From the NCBI GenBank assembly GCA_034770075.1, contig CM068380.1, positions 27,962,005 through 28,026,004 of the forward strand: a stretch of 64,000 nt of DNA, written 5' to 3'. The notes beneath the pieces are model-generated. The model had not been told where the DNA came from. It was given only the letters and a program-made list of their open reading frames with translations, and searched no databases. This document shows, piece after piece, positions 46,496 through 58,012 of the stretch; positions within the stretch are counted from its first letter, which is position 1, and each line of letters begins with the position of its first letter. A program made the translations under genes and the position numbers. The stretch is from Aralia elata. Its lineage: Eukaryota; Streptophyta; Magnoliopsida; Apiales; Araliaceae.

Positions 46496-46637
46496 TTGAG
46501 GAGCATTGATGTCGGGCTAACGACGTTAACCAAATGCGCTGCTTGGGAGGCAACCCAAGACACCAGATTTGCTTTTCTATACCTTTTTACTTATTTATTG
46601 TTTTTTTAGGTATTTTGCTCGTCTTTTGCATGATTGT

Positions 46638-46679
46638 CTTACATTGGGGACAATGTAAGGTTTGAGTGTGGGGGAGGGG
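46638..46679 (+). promoter_or_regulatory. Hairpin plus internal purine tract (element C)
   Basis: Arms CTTACATTG and CAATGTAAG (9 perfect pairs) around GGGA, then GTGTGGGGGAGGGG at 46666-46679. Same module at 15389-15430 (A) and 6213-6254 (B). Resembles a second plus-strand priming tract; function inferred. Confidence 0.65.
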
Positions 46680-47160
46680 TTTAGGTTTAGGTTTAGGTTT
46701 AGGTTTAGGTTAATATAGAATAGGTTTTGCTTTTGTTCTAAGTTTGGAAATCTGAGTTGACTTAAATTTTCCAAAAGTTTTTGTGTTTGGTCAAGTTTTC
46801 AAAGGTTTTTGGTTTTAGAATGAAAATTGATGCTAATTGATAGAATTTGTTTGATGCTGAATTAATTGATAAAAGATGATAATGAAGTTAGGACCCATAG
46901 TTGACTGATTTAGATTGAGTTGGTATTGCATGAGTACTTGAGTGTGAGATACATGTTTACTTGACTGGGTTAGTTGTGGAGTTGACTATGTGCACTGATT
47001 TCATGATTTAGAACTGTTTAACTGCTTATCTTGTTTCCAGGATCATGTGAAGACAAAATCAAGAATTGGAAATTTGAAAAATTGAGAGCAAGAAAAAAAT
47101 TGAGGAAAAAAAAACATAAAAAAAAACATTTTGTCTCAAAAGGAAAACATGTGGTGGGTT

Positions 47161-47325
47161 GAGATGGAGCGTAAAACGCACTCACCCATAAACGCATGCA
47201 ACGAGATGGAGCGTAAAACGCACTCGTTGGTGAGAAGAAAAGTGAGATGGAGCATAAAATGCACTCGCTTGAGAAAAGAATGAGGAAGGTGAAATGGAGC
47301 ATAAAATGCATTCACCTGAATGAAG
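47161..47325 (+). repeat. Hairpin minisatellite in element C 3' region
   Basis: Four units of about 41-47 bp starting GAGATGGAGC or GAAATGGAGC at 47161, 47203, 47244 and 47291. Units 1-2 have GCGTAAAACGC, units 3-4 GCATAAAATGC: both arms change together. Confidence 0.85.
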
Positions 47326-47629
47326 AAAAAAATGAATGGCAGGAAAAAAAAAAAAAACATGTTCTGGTTGTGAGTCAGTGTGCATGGTTGTTGTTCCATA
47401 TAAACTGAGTTGAGTATCTGTGTTAATCATAGGAGCTGCTTATGTGGTTTCAATTTGATTTAGAGATGTTCAGTGGGGACTGATGAGATTATTGTTATGA
47501 ATTGATTGATGATGTATAGAATGAATTTCTGTTGATTGGTGTTAGTATTCATGGATGCTAATTGAATTTGAACCTTTGGGAGCTTGGTTGAATAGAATTC
47601 AAATGATTCCATTATAACCTTTGTTTGAG

Positions 47630-47668
47630 TTTACACGAGGACGTGTAAAGACTAAGTGTGGGGGAATT
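47630..47668 (+). promoter_or_regulatory. Hairpin plus 3' polypurine tract (element C)
   Basis: Arms TTTACACG and CGTGTAAA around AGGA (47630-47649), then AAGTGTGGGGGAA ending just before the 3' LTR. The purine tract is the expected plus-strand primer; the hairpin is conserved in A (16309-16328) and B (7117-7136). Confidence 0.75.
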
Positions 47669-49130
47669 TGATAAGTGCATATTATTCATTTATTTTTATT
47701 CCTTTATATCTAGTTTATTGCATGTTTTATTGTGTATATGCACTTATTAGGTTATTTATTGATTTCAGGAGAATTCAGGGTCAAAGATGGAAAAAGATGG
47801 AAAATTGGGGCTTAAAATGGCATTTTTGTAATTACTGGGACATAGCCTAGCGCCAGAAGCGCTAGGACCAGCGCCAGAAGCGCTAGGACCAGCGCTTGCA
47901 GCGCTACACAAGCCATCAGCCACTGCACACTAGCGCCATTGGCGCCCAACACAGCGCCATTAGCGCCCTAGCTCTTCACAACACAGCGCTAGAAGCGCTC
48001 AGCACAGCGCCAACAGCGCCCACCATTCATCAGCCCAGTGCTAGAAGCGCTACATCAGCGCCAGCGGCGCTAGGCACAACTTGAGCATACTGTACAGTAG
48101 CGCTAGAAGCGCTTGGGACAGCGCCAGCGGCGCTAGGTCACGGATTTTGATGCCAAAGTTCAGCTGAAGGAGGAAAAGGAAGTTGATTCGGAAGAGGATT
48201 CTATTCATTATGATCAGATAGTAAGAAGGAAACTCTAAGTAGGAACTTGAGGACTTATATATATATTATTATTATTCTAGAGCTAGAGATCTTGGCAACT
48301 ACAATTGTAACTCTAATAGGAGGAGATTGAAGGCATGTCAGGCTAAACTCTTACTTTCAGTTCTAAGGGATGTTGAACCTTTTTCATAATTAATGGTTTA
48401 ATCAGGTTTTATTTATTTATTCCTTCTTGCATGAGGTTTATTCTGATAATCTGTTTTAATTGATTATATGTTATTTAATCTTTTGATTTGATCTGGCCAA
48501 TTGAATTAATTTGATTGATACCATCTGCTAGATTAAGATATAGTATTAAGTAAACGATATTATGTCTGATCATAGGTAGCAATTGATAGTATCTGATTGT
48601 GGACAAGCTTTTGGATATTATTAAGATTATTAGAAGGCAAGTTAAATAATTCCTGATTGTGCAATTGTTGCTTGGAATAACCTAATTCTCTCATTCTTTA
48701 TGCTGCTGTTATATTAAATCTAGACTGATAGTTCTAGGTTATATGATAGTTAGAGTCTCTTGAGGCGATTGTCACATTAGATTTACACATAAGGAGAATT
48801 TCGGATAATTAGCGATCGCGGTTATCTAGGGTTATTAATCTCATTGAAGGGTAAATATTAATAAACTTGACTTTTCCATAATTGTGATGAGGTGATACTG
48901 AACTGAAGAACTGAAGCTTTTTATTCATTGATCATTCTTAATTACTTTTTGTTAGTTTAGTGAATCAAACTCAAAAACCCCTCATTAATAGAAATAATAG
49001 GAATGTTAGAATAAGTAAAAGATTAATTCACTTCTCTGTGGGATCGATCCTTGCTTGTCATTATACTAAGTTTTGTGCTAGTAGAGTGTTAGTAAGGTAT
49101 TAATTTTGGAGTGTAAAACGACAGCTCCCA
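47669..49130 (+). repeat. Athila C 3' LTR
   Basis: 1462 bp; differences noticed from the 5' copy: GGGTCAAAG for GGATCAAAG, CAGTGCTAG for CAGCGCTAG, GCCAGCGGC for GCCAGTGGC, AAACCCCTC for AAATCCCTC. Confidence 0.95.
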
Positions 49131-49135
49131 GAGTG

Positions 49136-49430
49136 TTACATACACTTTGTAGCTTATGTTTGATCCTTGAATTTGGTGATATTGGAGGAGCTTGAAGAAA
49201 TCAAAGAGTTGAATCTTCAAAGACATTAGAGGAACTTGAAGAAATTAAAGAATTAATCTTGTAGCGGTTCAATAGTTGAATCTTCAAAGGTATAATTTCT
49301 TGTTTTTCTTCTATCAATTAATAGTCATGCATAAGGTGATTCATGGGAAGTTGCAGAAAATTTTTAATTTCATTTTTCGCTGCGTTTTACAATTTGATTG
49401 TATATTTGATCGTGTTTTTGCAAACTTACA
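49136..49430 (+). mobile_element. Copia element 2, LTR segment 3 (LTR end)
   Basis: Continues the LTR after element C and ends ACTTACA, immediately before a primer-binding site. Non-coding. Confidence 0.8.
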
Positions 49431-49431
49431 G

Positions 49432-49445
49432 TGGTATCAAGAGCC
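49432..49445 (+). other. Copia 2 primer-binding site (initiator tRNA-Met type)
   Basis: TGGTATCAAGAGCC, one base longer than the usual TGGTATCAGAGCC. Its position shows that segments 1-3 together are a 5' LTR. Confidence 0.8.
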
Positions 49446-49561
49446 ATCCTTATGCGTATTATTAATTGTTTTAATTCATATATATGTTGATATGTGCTTA
49501 GAACAATTTATTGGGCAATATTTTGGTAAAGAATTGTGTTTTTCGGAAAAAGAACAAATAG

Positions 49562-49635
<74 letters not shown>

Positions 49636-50366
49636 TTTGAATTAGACTGCAAGTTATTTTTTTCCACAAATTCTAAATTATAAGAAAGGTGTTTATTCTG
49701 ATTTAGAGTTGGATTAAAATAAATATTTTTATTTTAATTGAAATTATACTAAACAAATTGGAGTTGAAATTAGATTTCATGCTAACTAATTTGGTTTGGT
49801 ATTGGATTTCATTCTTGATAATTTTGCCCATTAAATGATATCAATATGTATATTAAATGTTTTATTATTTATAAGATGAATGTGTATATATATGTTGATA
49901 TATATAGGGGATGATTAAGGACTATTGACCAATGTGATTGGATTTAATTTTGATGGATGTTTGAATGAATGTTTTATTCATAAATGGGGTCTGTGTACCT
50001 CGCCTATCTAATTTTCTGATGTAATTTCTATCTCTCTCTTATGTCCCCTTGACTGCTGATCAAGGTTTCTATTTTATTAAAATAGAGTGTAATAGAATTT
50101 AGTATAATTATTCGAGTAATTGGAACTGAAGAGCAAGAGCATTGAAGACCCATTTGTAATGAAGCCTGGGTTGAATGTAATAATTATGTTCAAATTTATT
50201 CTTTTACCCTAAGTTTGACCATTTGATTTACTCGGTGGCTCGAGTGAAATCAAACTAGATTAAGTCCATAATCATCCCATAGAATATAGTATTCTATGAA
50301 TGCATGCTAATTATATATTAAATATATTATTATACATGATGATGTATGTTTAATATGATGCGTATT

Positions 50367-50436
<70 letters not shown>

Positions 50437-50691
50437 TGCATGCGCGCTAAACAAGATGAGACCATTAATAACAAAACCCTCAATTGAAAATATTAAGTTG
50501 AAAACGTTCAAAGATATTTAAAAATATCGAACGTAGCCTTCTAGCATGATAAAGCAATAGAGTATTAAATATTTAATATTAGTTTGTTGTGCACGCACAA
50601 GGCTCATATTAAAATTTTAAGATATTGGCTTTATTACATGAAAATGTTTTATAAGGAATTGAACAATACAAGTTTTGTTGTGCACATACAA
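49446..50691 (+). other. Copia 2 leader
   Basis: Non-coding; aligns piecewise with the copia 1 leader (GTGTACCTCGCC at 49994; CATTGAAGACCC near 50140; GTGCAC hairpins at 50583-50601 and about 50674-50692). Contains AT microsatellites at 49564-49630 and about 50372-50432. Cut by T2 before gag is reached. Confidence 0.8.
49564..49630. repeat. AT microsatellite in copia 2 leader
   Basis: Over 30 tandem AT units; lies where copia 1 has its GC-rich hairpin island. Confidence 0.95.
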
Positions 50692-53336
50692 TGTAATATC
50701 CCAGATTCCAAAAATTTAAAATAAGAATTTAATAAATAAAATTTTATTATGAGACGTATCAGATTTGAATGTAAAAAAAAATATGTGTTATATATTTATG
50801 TGATGAACTTAATGTGTATATATAAATATGAAATATATACATATATTTGGAATGAAAGAGTTAATAGTTAGTTAATGTAACGATCGTGAATCACGGGTAG
50901 CTTTGTAATTCGAGCTGGTGAATATTATTGAATAAAAAGGATTTTTTTTATTAATATTATCATGTGTTAAGCGTTTAAAGGTTATATTACAACCTAGATT
51001 ATGCATATACGGTGATTATAAGTATTGTTGCTTCATAGAAACGAATAAAATGATTTCGAGGAATAACGCTAAAGTACTATTCGTGTGGTACTATTCATGT
51101 GGGCACTATTCACGCCAAGAATGCTATTTATTGAATAAAATAAATAGTTTGATGAAGATTATTATTTGAATAATTTATTTGGTGTAAATATTTAACCAAA
51201 TAAATGTGGGTTACATGTACATTTAAGTGCATGATTATGGTAAGTTAATTGGTTAGTAAATAGCTAACTTATATTAAGTGACTCCATTAATGGATTAATT
51301 TAGTGGACTAATAAATGTCTAGATGAATTTCAAGTTTAATTGATGAGGTCCAAGTGTAGGAAATGAGTAGCCCAAATATGTGTTAATTAATGCCCAAGCT
51401 AATTATAATGCGTAGCCCAAAAGAGAAACCCAATTTTTAATCCAATTGGAGAAGTCAACATTGATCAATTGGGTGGGTGGAGAAATGAAGTAAGAAATTC
51501 AGCATTTTGCAAAGAAATGGAGGGCTACGGGTGAGGCAAATAAGTGGGAAGTTAGTGCTTTAGTAAACTAATGAAGCATAAAATGAGTGGGAATTGTTTT
51601 GATAAACAATGAAGTGATATAGAAGAAGTGGGGGACTAATATACTAAAAAAAAAAAGGAATGTGCTGAAATTATTTTTCTTATACTTCCAAGCTTTCATT
51701 CTTTCCCTCACCTACCAAGCTTGTGATTGGCCAACTAAAATGAGATGGGGCATGGGTTATTTGACCAAGTAACTAAGAGATGAAGAAAAAGATCAGATTT
51801 CTCTCCCTCTCTCAATCACTCCCGCACCTCCCCTAATATTCAGAAAAAGAAAAAGAGATAAGAGAGGAAGAAGAAGAAGGGGGGAAGAAAGGAAGAAAAT
51901 CGAAAAGGTAATTCCTAAATCTTAATTAAGTTTTTGATTTAGATGTTAATTTTTATAGAATTTATGTAAGGAGGATATGTTTAAGTTGATATATGATGGT
52001 TTAGCCATGGATTAGCAAGAATCCAACAAAAGAATTCAAGAAAAGAAATGAAATGAAAGAAGAACAAAAACAGTTTTTAAGCCTAAAAGTCTTAAATTTT
52101 AGTCCACTTTGGACTTTTACCATTTGAAATCTATAACTTATTTTTGTGATCCAAAGAGTGGTGTTAGATCTATGAGTTATCTGATGAACCCAAGTGGAAT
52201 CACTTAAAAAGATTAAACGGATCAACCGTGGTGTAATTTTTAGTAAAACAGTTCCTGCTGCAAAAATCTGGAAAAAATAAATGAGTCTCCTAGCCAATTT
52301 CTTTCGTGGGCTGTTTAGGCCACTTTTGTTACTCTAAAAATTCTGGTCTTTTTGTAGTATGTTATTATATCAATTAACTAGATGTTGTCCAAAGATGAAA
52401 AGTTTTTGATGTCCTGAGAGGGAGTTATGGCTTTTATAAGAAAATGCAATTTTTAAAGTAAACTACTATAACAAAGCGAATACAACCCAGAAAATTATGA
52501 AAATTTAACTGGGATCAGTATATGGTAGCATGAGTCTACCATATAAATTTCATAATTTTTGAACAAACGGATAATTTATGATAAATGTAGCCATTTTGGA
52601 CTGTTTTAGCCTATTTAAAAATAGGAAACGAAATTGAAAAATTGTAGGAAAATTATTTTGTAACTAAAATACCATATACTGATATTCCCCAGAAGATATA
52701 AAAATAATAAGTTGGTTTGATATTTTTCATATCTTTAATCAAGTTAAGAATAAATGAGTAAATTAAGTTATGTTAAGTTAAAAAATGTGTTAATATGAAA
52801 TTGCTTAATGACCTGTAATATGATATATTTAGATTTTATATGGGTAATTTGGTCATTTTTAATTAAATATTATGTGTATGACCAAATATGTATTAACTAA
52901 ATTAAATAGTAAGGATAAACAATTAAATTAAATTGTTCATGAGTCTAATAAATGATTAAAATATTATTAAATAATTAATAATATTAGATTAAATTATTAT
53001 TAGATGATTAAAATATTATTAAATGATTAATAATATTTGTAATGATTAAGACATTAATAAATGATATTAAGTGATCAAAATATTATTAAAGGGTTAATAA
53101 TATTTGAAAGTGAATTAAAATATTATTGAATGATTAATAATATTAGAAAGTGAATAAAATATTATTAAATAATTAATAATATTAAGAAGTAATTTTGAAT
53201 ATTATTAAATAATTAATAATAATATTTCTAAGTGCCTAAGATATTATTAAAATATTATTAAATGATTAATAATATTAGACGAGAGTTTTATGATGTCGAT
53301 AAAGTGATTGAAATATTATCAAAGAACGATAAAAAT
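50692..53336 (+). mobile_element. T2: gypsy-type LTR (Tekay/Del-like?), truncated by Tat/Ogre-like insertion
   Basis: Starts TGTAATATCCCAG after the copia 2 leader. Its start resembles the T1 LTR read on the minus strand, and the CACTATTCACGCC region near 51110 is shared with D2 read on the minus strand. A CT/GA-rich block at about 51800-51900 is followed by AT-rich sequence. From 52957 to 53275 there are at least seven copies of AATATTATTA facing TAATAATATT. No coding domain; the far end is outside the window. Confidence 0.65.
52957..53275. repeat. Array of AT-rich palindromes in T2
   Basis: Seven copies of AATATTATTA, 5-6 bp spacer, TAATAATATT, spaced about 30-60 bp; a few have single mismatches. 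Confidence 0.85.
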
Positions 53337-55386
53337 TGTAGACACCCAAATTTTGCACTTCGTATACTAACCCTGACAGGAGGGCAAAATCGTCAATGAA
53401 CCCAGCCTACGAGAACGAAAGGTGGACATAAGTACGAACACTCAGAGTCACCGTAACAACGTGCGATTAAAGCCGACACAACAACGATCAAAGCGAAATG
53501 ATATGGCACGTTTCCCAGCGGTTCCCGGACTGCAAAATACAAGCCTTTCAGCGAAAACTAACAGTACGACACGAGAATCGAGGTGCGGCACAAAAATCGA
53601 GAAATTTAGCCCAGCCAGCCGCGGATTGATCTTCGGCCAATGATTAAAATAAACTGAGGTGCGCGGCGGGTGGCTGAAGTGCGCAGCGGGCGCGGAGGAA
53701 CCGAGGCCAGCCGTAGATCAATCTGCGGCTGCCTTTAATCAGCCTTTATCAGCACATTTCTTCATTTGGCATACAGGAGAGGTTGAGCAGGGGAAGAAGG
53801 AAAGAAAAGAGGAAGAATCAGCAAGCAGCAGCGAGAAAAGAGAGAAAAGAGAGAAAAAAAGTGAGGATTTGTATCCCTTTTGCTAGATTGTATTACAAAT
53901 AGTTTCTACTATATTCAATATACGAATTTATACGTATCGTGGTGTCATTTGCAAGGTGAAAAAGACATTTTTTTGTAGCATTTTTGTTATATCATTTTGT
54001 TAAACTCTTATCATTTGAGGCTATATTAAACGTAATTTTTCTTGTATATCATTGAGGATACATGGATTAGGGACTATTAGTAAGGGTTCCAATGGAACAA
54101 AATTCTTCCTAATGGCCCGATGATATCCATTTGGTGAATTTTAGCTCGTTAGGATAATGTATTATGCGTAGTGTATTTAGATTGCTATGTTAGGTTATTG
54201 TGGTGTGCAATGCAATCCGGTGTTGTTTAATTGTTGCAGTATCCATTTTGTGGGTGTGTAGCAATTTTGGATGTGAGCCTAGGAACGCGACCCCGTGGTC
54301 CAAATCCGATGATGGACATTTTTTGGTGAATGTAATAGGGTCGATATGCCCGTTGTTGTAAACATGTAATCGTCGGGCCTTAAAACGATATCAAGTTGAA
54401 AGTCGGGTTTAAGGCCCCGTAATAGTGAAATATGCGATTGTGGGCGTTTGGGGTTATTTTGATGACTTACATGCCCATGAATAGCCTCAACGCATTTTAA
54501 TGCTTGATTTGATTTATGACACGAAATTGATTTCAAAGCTAAACGATGAGATTTTCATAAAATCAATCAAATTAGGTTATTAGCATCACGAGTCTTAAAA
54601 TTGGAAATGCTAATGAATGTCGATTCCTATTTAAACGAGAAGGCTAAAGAAAGATCGTGTTCAAAACATCACAAAAATGGTTTTATGAAAGTAAATGACG
54701 TTTTACTAAACCGTTGTGCATAGGATTAAAGAGATCCTAGAAATTGCCCGTCATTTACGTAAGCAATGTATAGGTCCAGATTCCTATTTTGACGAAGGTT
54801 TAAAAACTCTTGTTTTGTCAAAACGACACCTAATGAAAATTCACAGCTTTTGACAATTAAGATCAAACCTTTCTCTATAAAAAACAAAGCGTTCTCATAT
54901 AGGCCGAAAGACATTCTAAAGCATTCCCAAATTAAAACACGACTTTTCATCAAAAACAAATGGCTTTTTCATGCAAACTCACCACAACATTCACATAAGC
55001 ACACACGCGCGCGCACACACATTCCAGGAATTAAAGGATAGGTAAAGCATCGAGATTGCGGTAACCGTGTTTCACGGAAATCGGGGGGTGCCTAACACTT
55101 TCCCCTCGCTTAAGCAAGCCCCCGAACTCTATGAATCTCGGTTTACAGACCAATTAATTCAGAGTCACATATGAGCCAACGATTTTTGAAAACGAAATCG
55201 GATGAGTTGGTACATCCATTTCAAATATACCAACTGGCGACTCTAGTCAATTGGCTCATCATAAAAAATGATCTTTCAAAACCCCGTCGACATTTGTGCC
55301 GACCTTTTCCAAAAAATCATCTAATAAAAAGGCTAGAATTGGAAAGGGTAATAATTAGCGCGGAAGCGATCCTCCCGGCGTCGACA
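53337..55386 (+). repeat. Tat/Ogre-like 5' LTR
   Basis: 2050 bp from TGTAGACACCC to GGCGTCGACA, ending two bases before the primer-binding site. Short frames inside look spurious. A GA-rich tract lies at 53832-53862. Start is inferred from the TGTAGACACCC signature, as no second LTR is available for comparison. Confidence 0.75.
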
Positions 55387-55388
55387 GC

Positions 55389-55406
55389 TGGCGACTCTGC
55401 TGGGGA
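55389..55406 (+). other. Tat/Ogre-like primer-binding site (tRNA-Arg-like)
   Basis: TGGCGACTCTGCTGGGGA; the TGGCGACTC start fits the 3' end of a plant tRNA-Arg, as used by Ogre/Tat elements. The exact isoacceptor was not determined. Confidence 0.65.
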
Positions 55407-56182
55407 TCTTAGAGGGCTTAAGCCGCGTTCAAATCTTGATGTTGTCCTATCCTTTAAAAATTTATGAATGTGTATGTACGTGCGATATTTTGACCTGTTT
55501 TACTTGTTGTTGTGTGAATGTGTGTTTTTGTCCAATGAATGAATGATTGAATGGAATTGCTTTACTTTAAAGTAATCATTTGCATACGGTGAGGACGATG
55601 AATGTGAATGTATGTTGAGAGTGTACCTCCTCCTGAGGCAAACCTGTCGGTTGCTTATTACTGGGCTCGAAGGGGCTGCTCCCCGGAGATGGCTCAGGAA
55701 ACGCACCACCCAGATCCGCTCCAATCGAAAGGATTCAAACGAGTAGATTGCGAAGATTTGGGGACCTTCATGCCGAAAAGCCGCGAGAGTAACCTTAGGA
55801 TAGGTCAGCCTCAGATTAACCCAACGCAGGGAAAGTCTTTTCATGCCCTTTTACGTTTACACGTATAAGTGTCATAGTCCCATTCAATATTTTTACATAT
55901 ACTTTCCCTATTGTCAAAAGAAAGTACTGACCTCTATGTTTTGCAGGGAATAGCTGGGAAAGCATAATAATTCGTGTCTAGCATTTATTATTGCAATGAG
56001 GGACTGCTAACATTTTGTTTTGCAGAGAAAGATTAAAAAACCCAAAAACACAAAAGTTACAGCTTTAGCATGCATCCACATCTTTCATTTCCCAAAGATT
56101 AAACTCCAAACTGTTTTTTTCCTGTAGGATTGCTCCTCAAACGCGTTTGCAATCTAGGAGGGCCCAGGTTTCTACATCTGAA
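55407..56182 (+). other. Tat/Ogre-like leader
   Basis: Untranslated region; I see no Ogre-type ORF1 before gag. A pyrimidine run followed by CCTGTAG at about 56112-56127 resembles a splice acceptor close to gag. Confidence 0.6.
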
Positions 56183-57991
56183 ATGGCTGATCTTCCACCT
56201 CTTAATCCTGGTTCCATATCTCGGGAGGAATTCGATGATTTTAAAAAACAGATGTTGGAAATGGCCACAATGCTGAAAGAGCAGTTGCTACCTAGACAGA
56301 ATCCGCCAAACAAGGATCCGCCTAAGGATGATCAACCCCAGCCTAAGGGCGAGCCAGTCATCCCCAAAGCCATTCCCATACCTAACAGGACAGTAATCAC
56401 TATCATAGAGGAGGGAGACACTGATGATCTTCGAAAGAAAATGAAGCAGATGGAGGAAACTATCCAATCTCTGAAAGGCATAGGTTCCCTGGGCAGGGTG
56501 AATTATTCAGATATGTGTGTCTTTCCAGGAACCAGGTATCCGGAGAAGTTCAAGATCCCCGAATTTGAGAAATATAATGGGAAGGGAGACCCGTATACAC
56601 ACCTGAAGATATACATTGGGGAACTTGGGTCTTACGCAAAGGATGAAGGACTGAGGATGCAATTATTTCAAAAGAGCCTGACGGGAGAAGCAAGAACTTG
56701 GTATGCCCGCCTTGATAATGCTCGGATCCACAACTGGGAGGAATTGGCCCATACTTTCTTGACACAATACAACTTCCAAGCACAGATGGCCCCTGGCAGA
56801 TATCAGATGACAAAGGTCAAGAAGCAACCGAAAGAATCTTTTAGGGACTATAAACAGCGGTGGAGGGGTATGGCTGCACAGGTAAATCCCCCAATGAGCG
56901 AGGCAGAAATGGTAATGACCTTTGTGGATATTCAGGAGGCGCCCTATTATGAGCGAGTGATAACGGGGATTGGAAGACCTTTTGCTGAAATGATAAAGCA
57001 TGGAGAAATGGTTGACATGGGGTTAAAATCTGGCAAGATCCGGGACTTCACAACTCTAGAGGCAGTTGCGGAGCAAATCCAGAGTGGAAACTATGGTAGT
57101 ACTTCCCGTAGGACCCAAAAGAAAAGGGAAGAAGATGTTTCCCTCATCCTGCAGGGATCGTCTAGGAAGGTGGAGGATAGCCCTCCAGTGCAAATACAGA
57201 GAATAATGCCACCCCGACAATCTAATTTCCATAATCAAAGGACGGACGGACGAAGAAGGTTTGAGGCCATAAAGGATCGGGTGTTCACCCCGCTCGGGGA
57301 TCCTCTTGAACAAATTTTGGTAGTCTTAATAGCACAGAGAAAGATAGTCGATTTGGCACCCCCGATTGACCTAAAAGGGAGAAGATTTGACCCGAATAAG
57401 AAGTGTGCCTACCATTCGGGTTCCCCTGGTCATGATATTCAGGAATGCTGGACGCTGAAGCATAAGATTCAGAACATGATCGATAGTGGGGAGATCGTGG
57501 TGGAACAACCAGAGTCACCAAATGTTAAAGTCAATCCTCTACCTAAGCATGATGGGGAAGGGGTCAATGTGGTAGAAGCCAGCGAAGCCGGAGGACCACC
57601 AAGGCTGAATTATATAAGGAGAATCGATGAGATGATTTGCATGACAAGTGATCAGGAGAATATACGAGGGACGCCGATTCGGTTGGCAGGTCTGAGCAGG
57701 AGTATCACAGAGGGGCCTATCAGGTTAACGGCTCCGAAACCTCTCGCCATTGCAGCAAGACCACAAATCCCCATTAGCAGTCTGAAAACAGTATCGTGGA
57801 ATTACGGGGGAGTATCAGAGGAGGCGGCCAGTTGTGCTTCGGTAACATCAAAGGGGAATCCTTTATATCTTCCAGGACGAGTCCTTGAGAGCAAAGAGAA
57901 GAAGAACGAAAAGATATCCGAGGAGAAAGCTGTGGAATTCTTAAGGAAGATGAATCATCCAGGAGTAAGGGGGATCAAGGTAGTGAGATAG
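56183..57991 (+). CDS. gag: Gag of Tat/Ogre-like element
   Basis: 602 codons from ATG 56183; the frame is open further upstream but without an ATG. The capsid region (about residues 115-300) includes FEKYNGKGDPYTHLK, GEARTWYARL and YKQRWRGMAAQV, characteristic of Tat Gags. A zinc-finger-like CAYHSGSPGHDIQEC begins at residue 408. It ends at TAG 57989; the same frame continues into protease, so the stop either separates gag from pol or is a mutation. Given the other stops I favour decay. An N-terminal helical segment (FDDFKKQMLEMATMLKEQL) may be a coiled coil. Confidence 0.85.
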   Translation: MADLPPLNPGSISREEFDDFKKQMLEMATMLKEQLLPRQNPPNKDPPKDDQPQPKGEPVIPKAIPIPNRTVITIIEEGDTDDLRKKMKQMEETIQSLKGIGSLGRVNYSDMCVFPGTRYPEKFKIPEFEKYNGKGDPYTHLKIYIGELGSYAKDEGLRMQLFQKSLTGEARTWYARLDNARIHNWEELAHTFLTQYNFQAQMAPGRYQMTKVKKQPKESFRDYKQRWRGMAAQVNPPMSEAEMVMTFVDIQEAPYYERVITGIGRPFAEMIKHGEMVDMGLKSGKIRDFTTLEAVAEQIQSGNYGSTSRRTQKKREEDVSLILQGSSRKVEDSPPVQIQRIMPPRQSNFHNQRTDGRRRFEAIKDRVFTPLGDPLEQILVVLIAQRKIVDLAPPIDLKGRRFDPNKKCAYHSGSPGHDIQECWTLKHKIQNMIDSGEIVVEQPESPNVKVNPLPKHDGEGVNVVEASEAGGPPRLNYIRRIDEMICMTSDQENIRGTPIRLAGLSRSITEGPIRLTAPKPLAIAARPQIPISSLKTVSWNYGGVSEEAASCASVTSKGNPLYLPGRVLESKEKKNEKISEEKAVEFLRKMNHPGVRGIKVVR

Positions 57992-58012
57992 AAATCGACT
58001 CTAACATCTATC

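Larger units (their letters stand above)
46496..47668 (+). other. Athila C 3' untranslated region
   Basis: About 1.17 kb without a credible frame. Holds the block CTGCTTGGGAGGCAACCCA near 46540, typical after pol in this lineage, hairpin and purine tract 46638-46679, about five TTTAGG repeats (46680-46709), a splice-acceptor-like TTGTTTCCAG at 47031-47040, a four-unit hairpin minisatellite 47161-47325, and a second hairpin 47630-47649 before the polypurine tract. Confidence 0.82.
39540..49130 (+). mobile_element. Athila-like Ty3/gypsy element C, intact
   Basis: 9591-bp element with TSD GAGTG (39535-39539; 49131-49135), two 1462-bp LTRs with about four differences noticed, tRNA-Asp-type primer-binding site, uninterrupted gag-pol, 3' untranslated region and polypurine tract. 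All parts needed for its own transposition appear present, so it is the likely autonomous partner for A-like and B-like copies. No env-like frame is seen between pol and the LTR. Confidence 0.95.

Noticed and set aside
46680..46710. Interstitial telomere repeat
   Set aside because: Unit is TTTAGG, not TTTAGGG, only a few copies, and it sits at the same place in all three Athila-like elements.
46496..47668. Env-like gene after pol in element C
   Set aside because: No frame longer than about 100 codons and no signal peptide or membrane segment; only a splice-acceptor-like site remains.
57989..57991. TAG between gag and protease as a programmed readthrough stop
   Set aside because: The same frame has at least seven other stops and a frameshift, so decay is the simpler explanation; not excluded.
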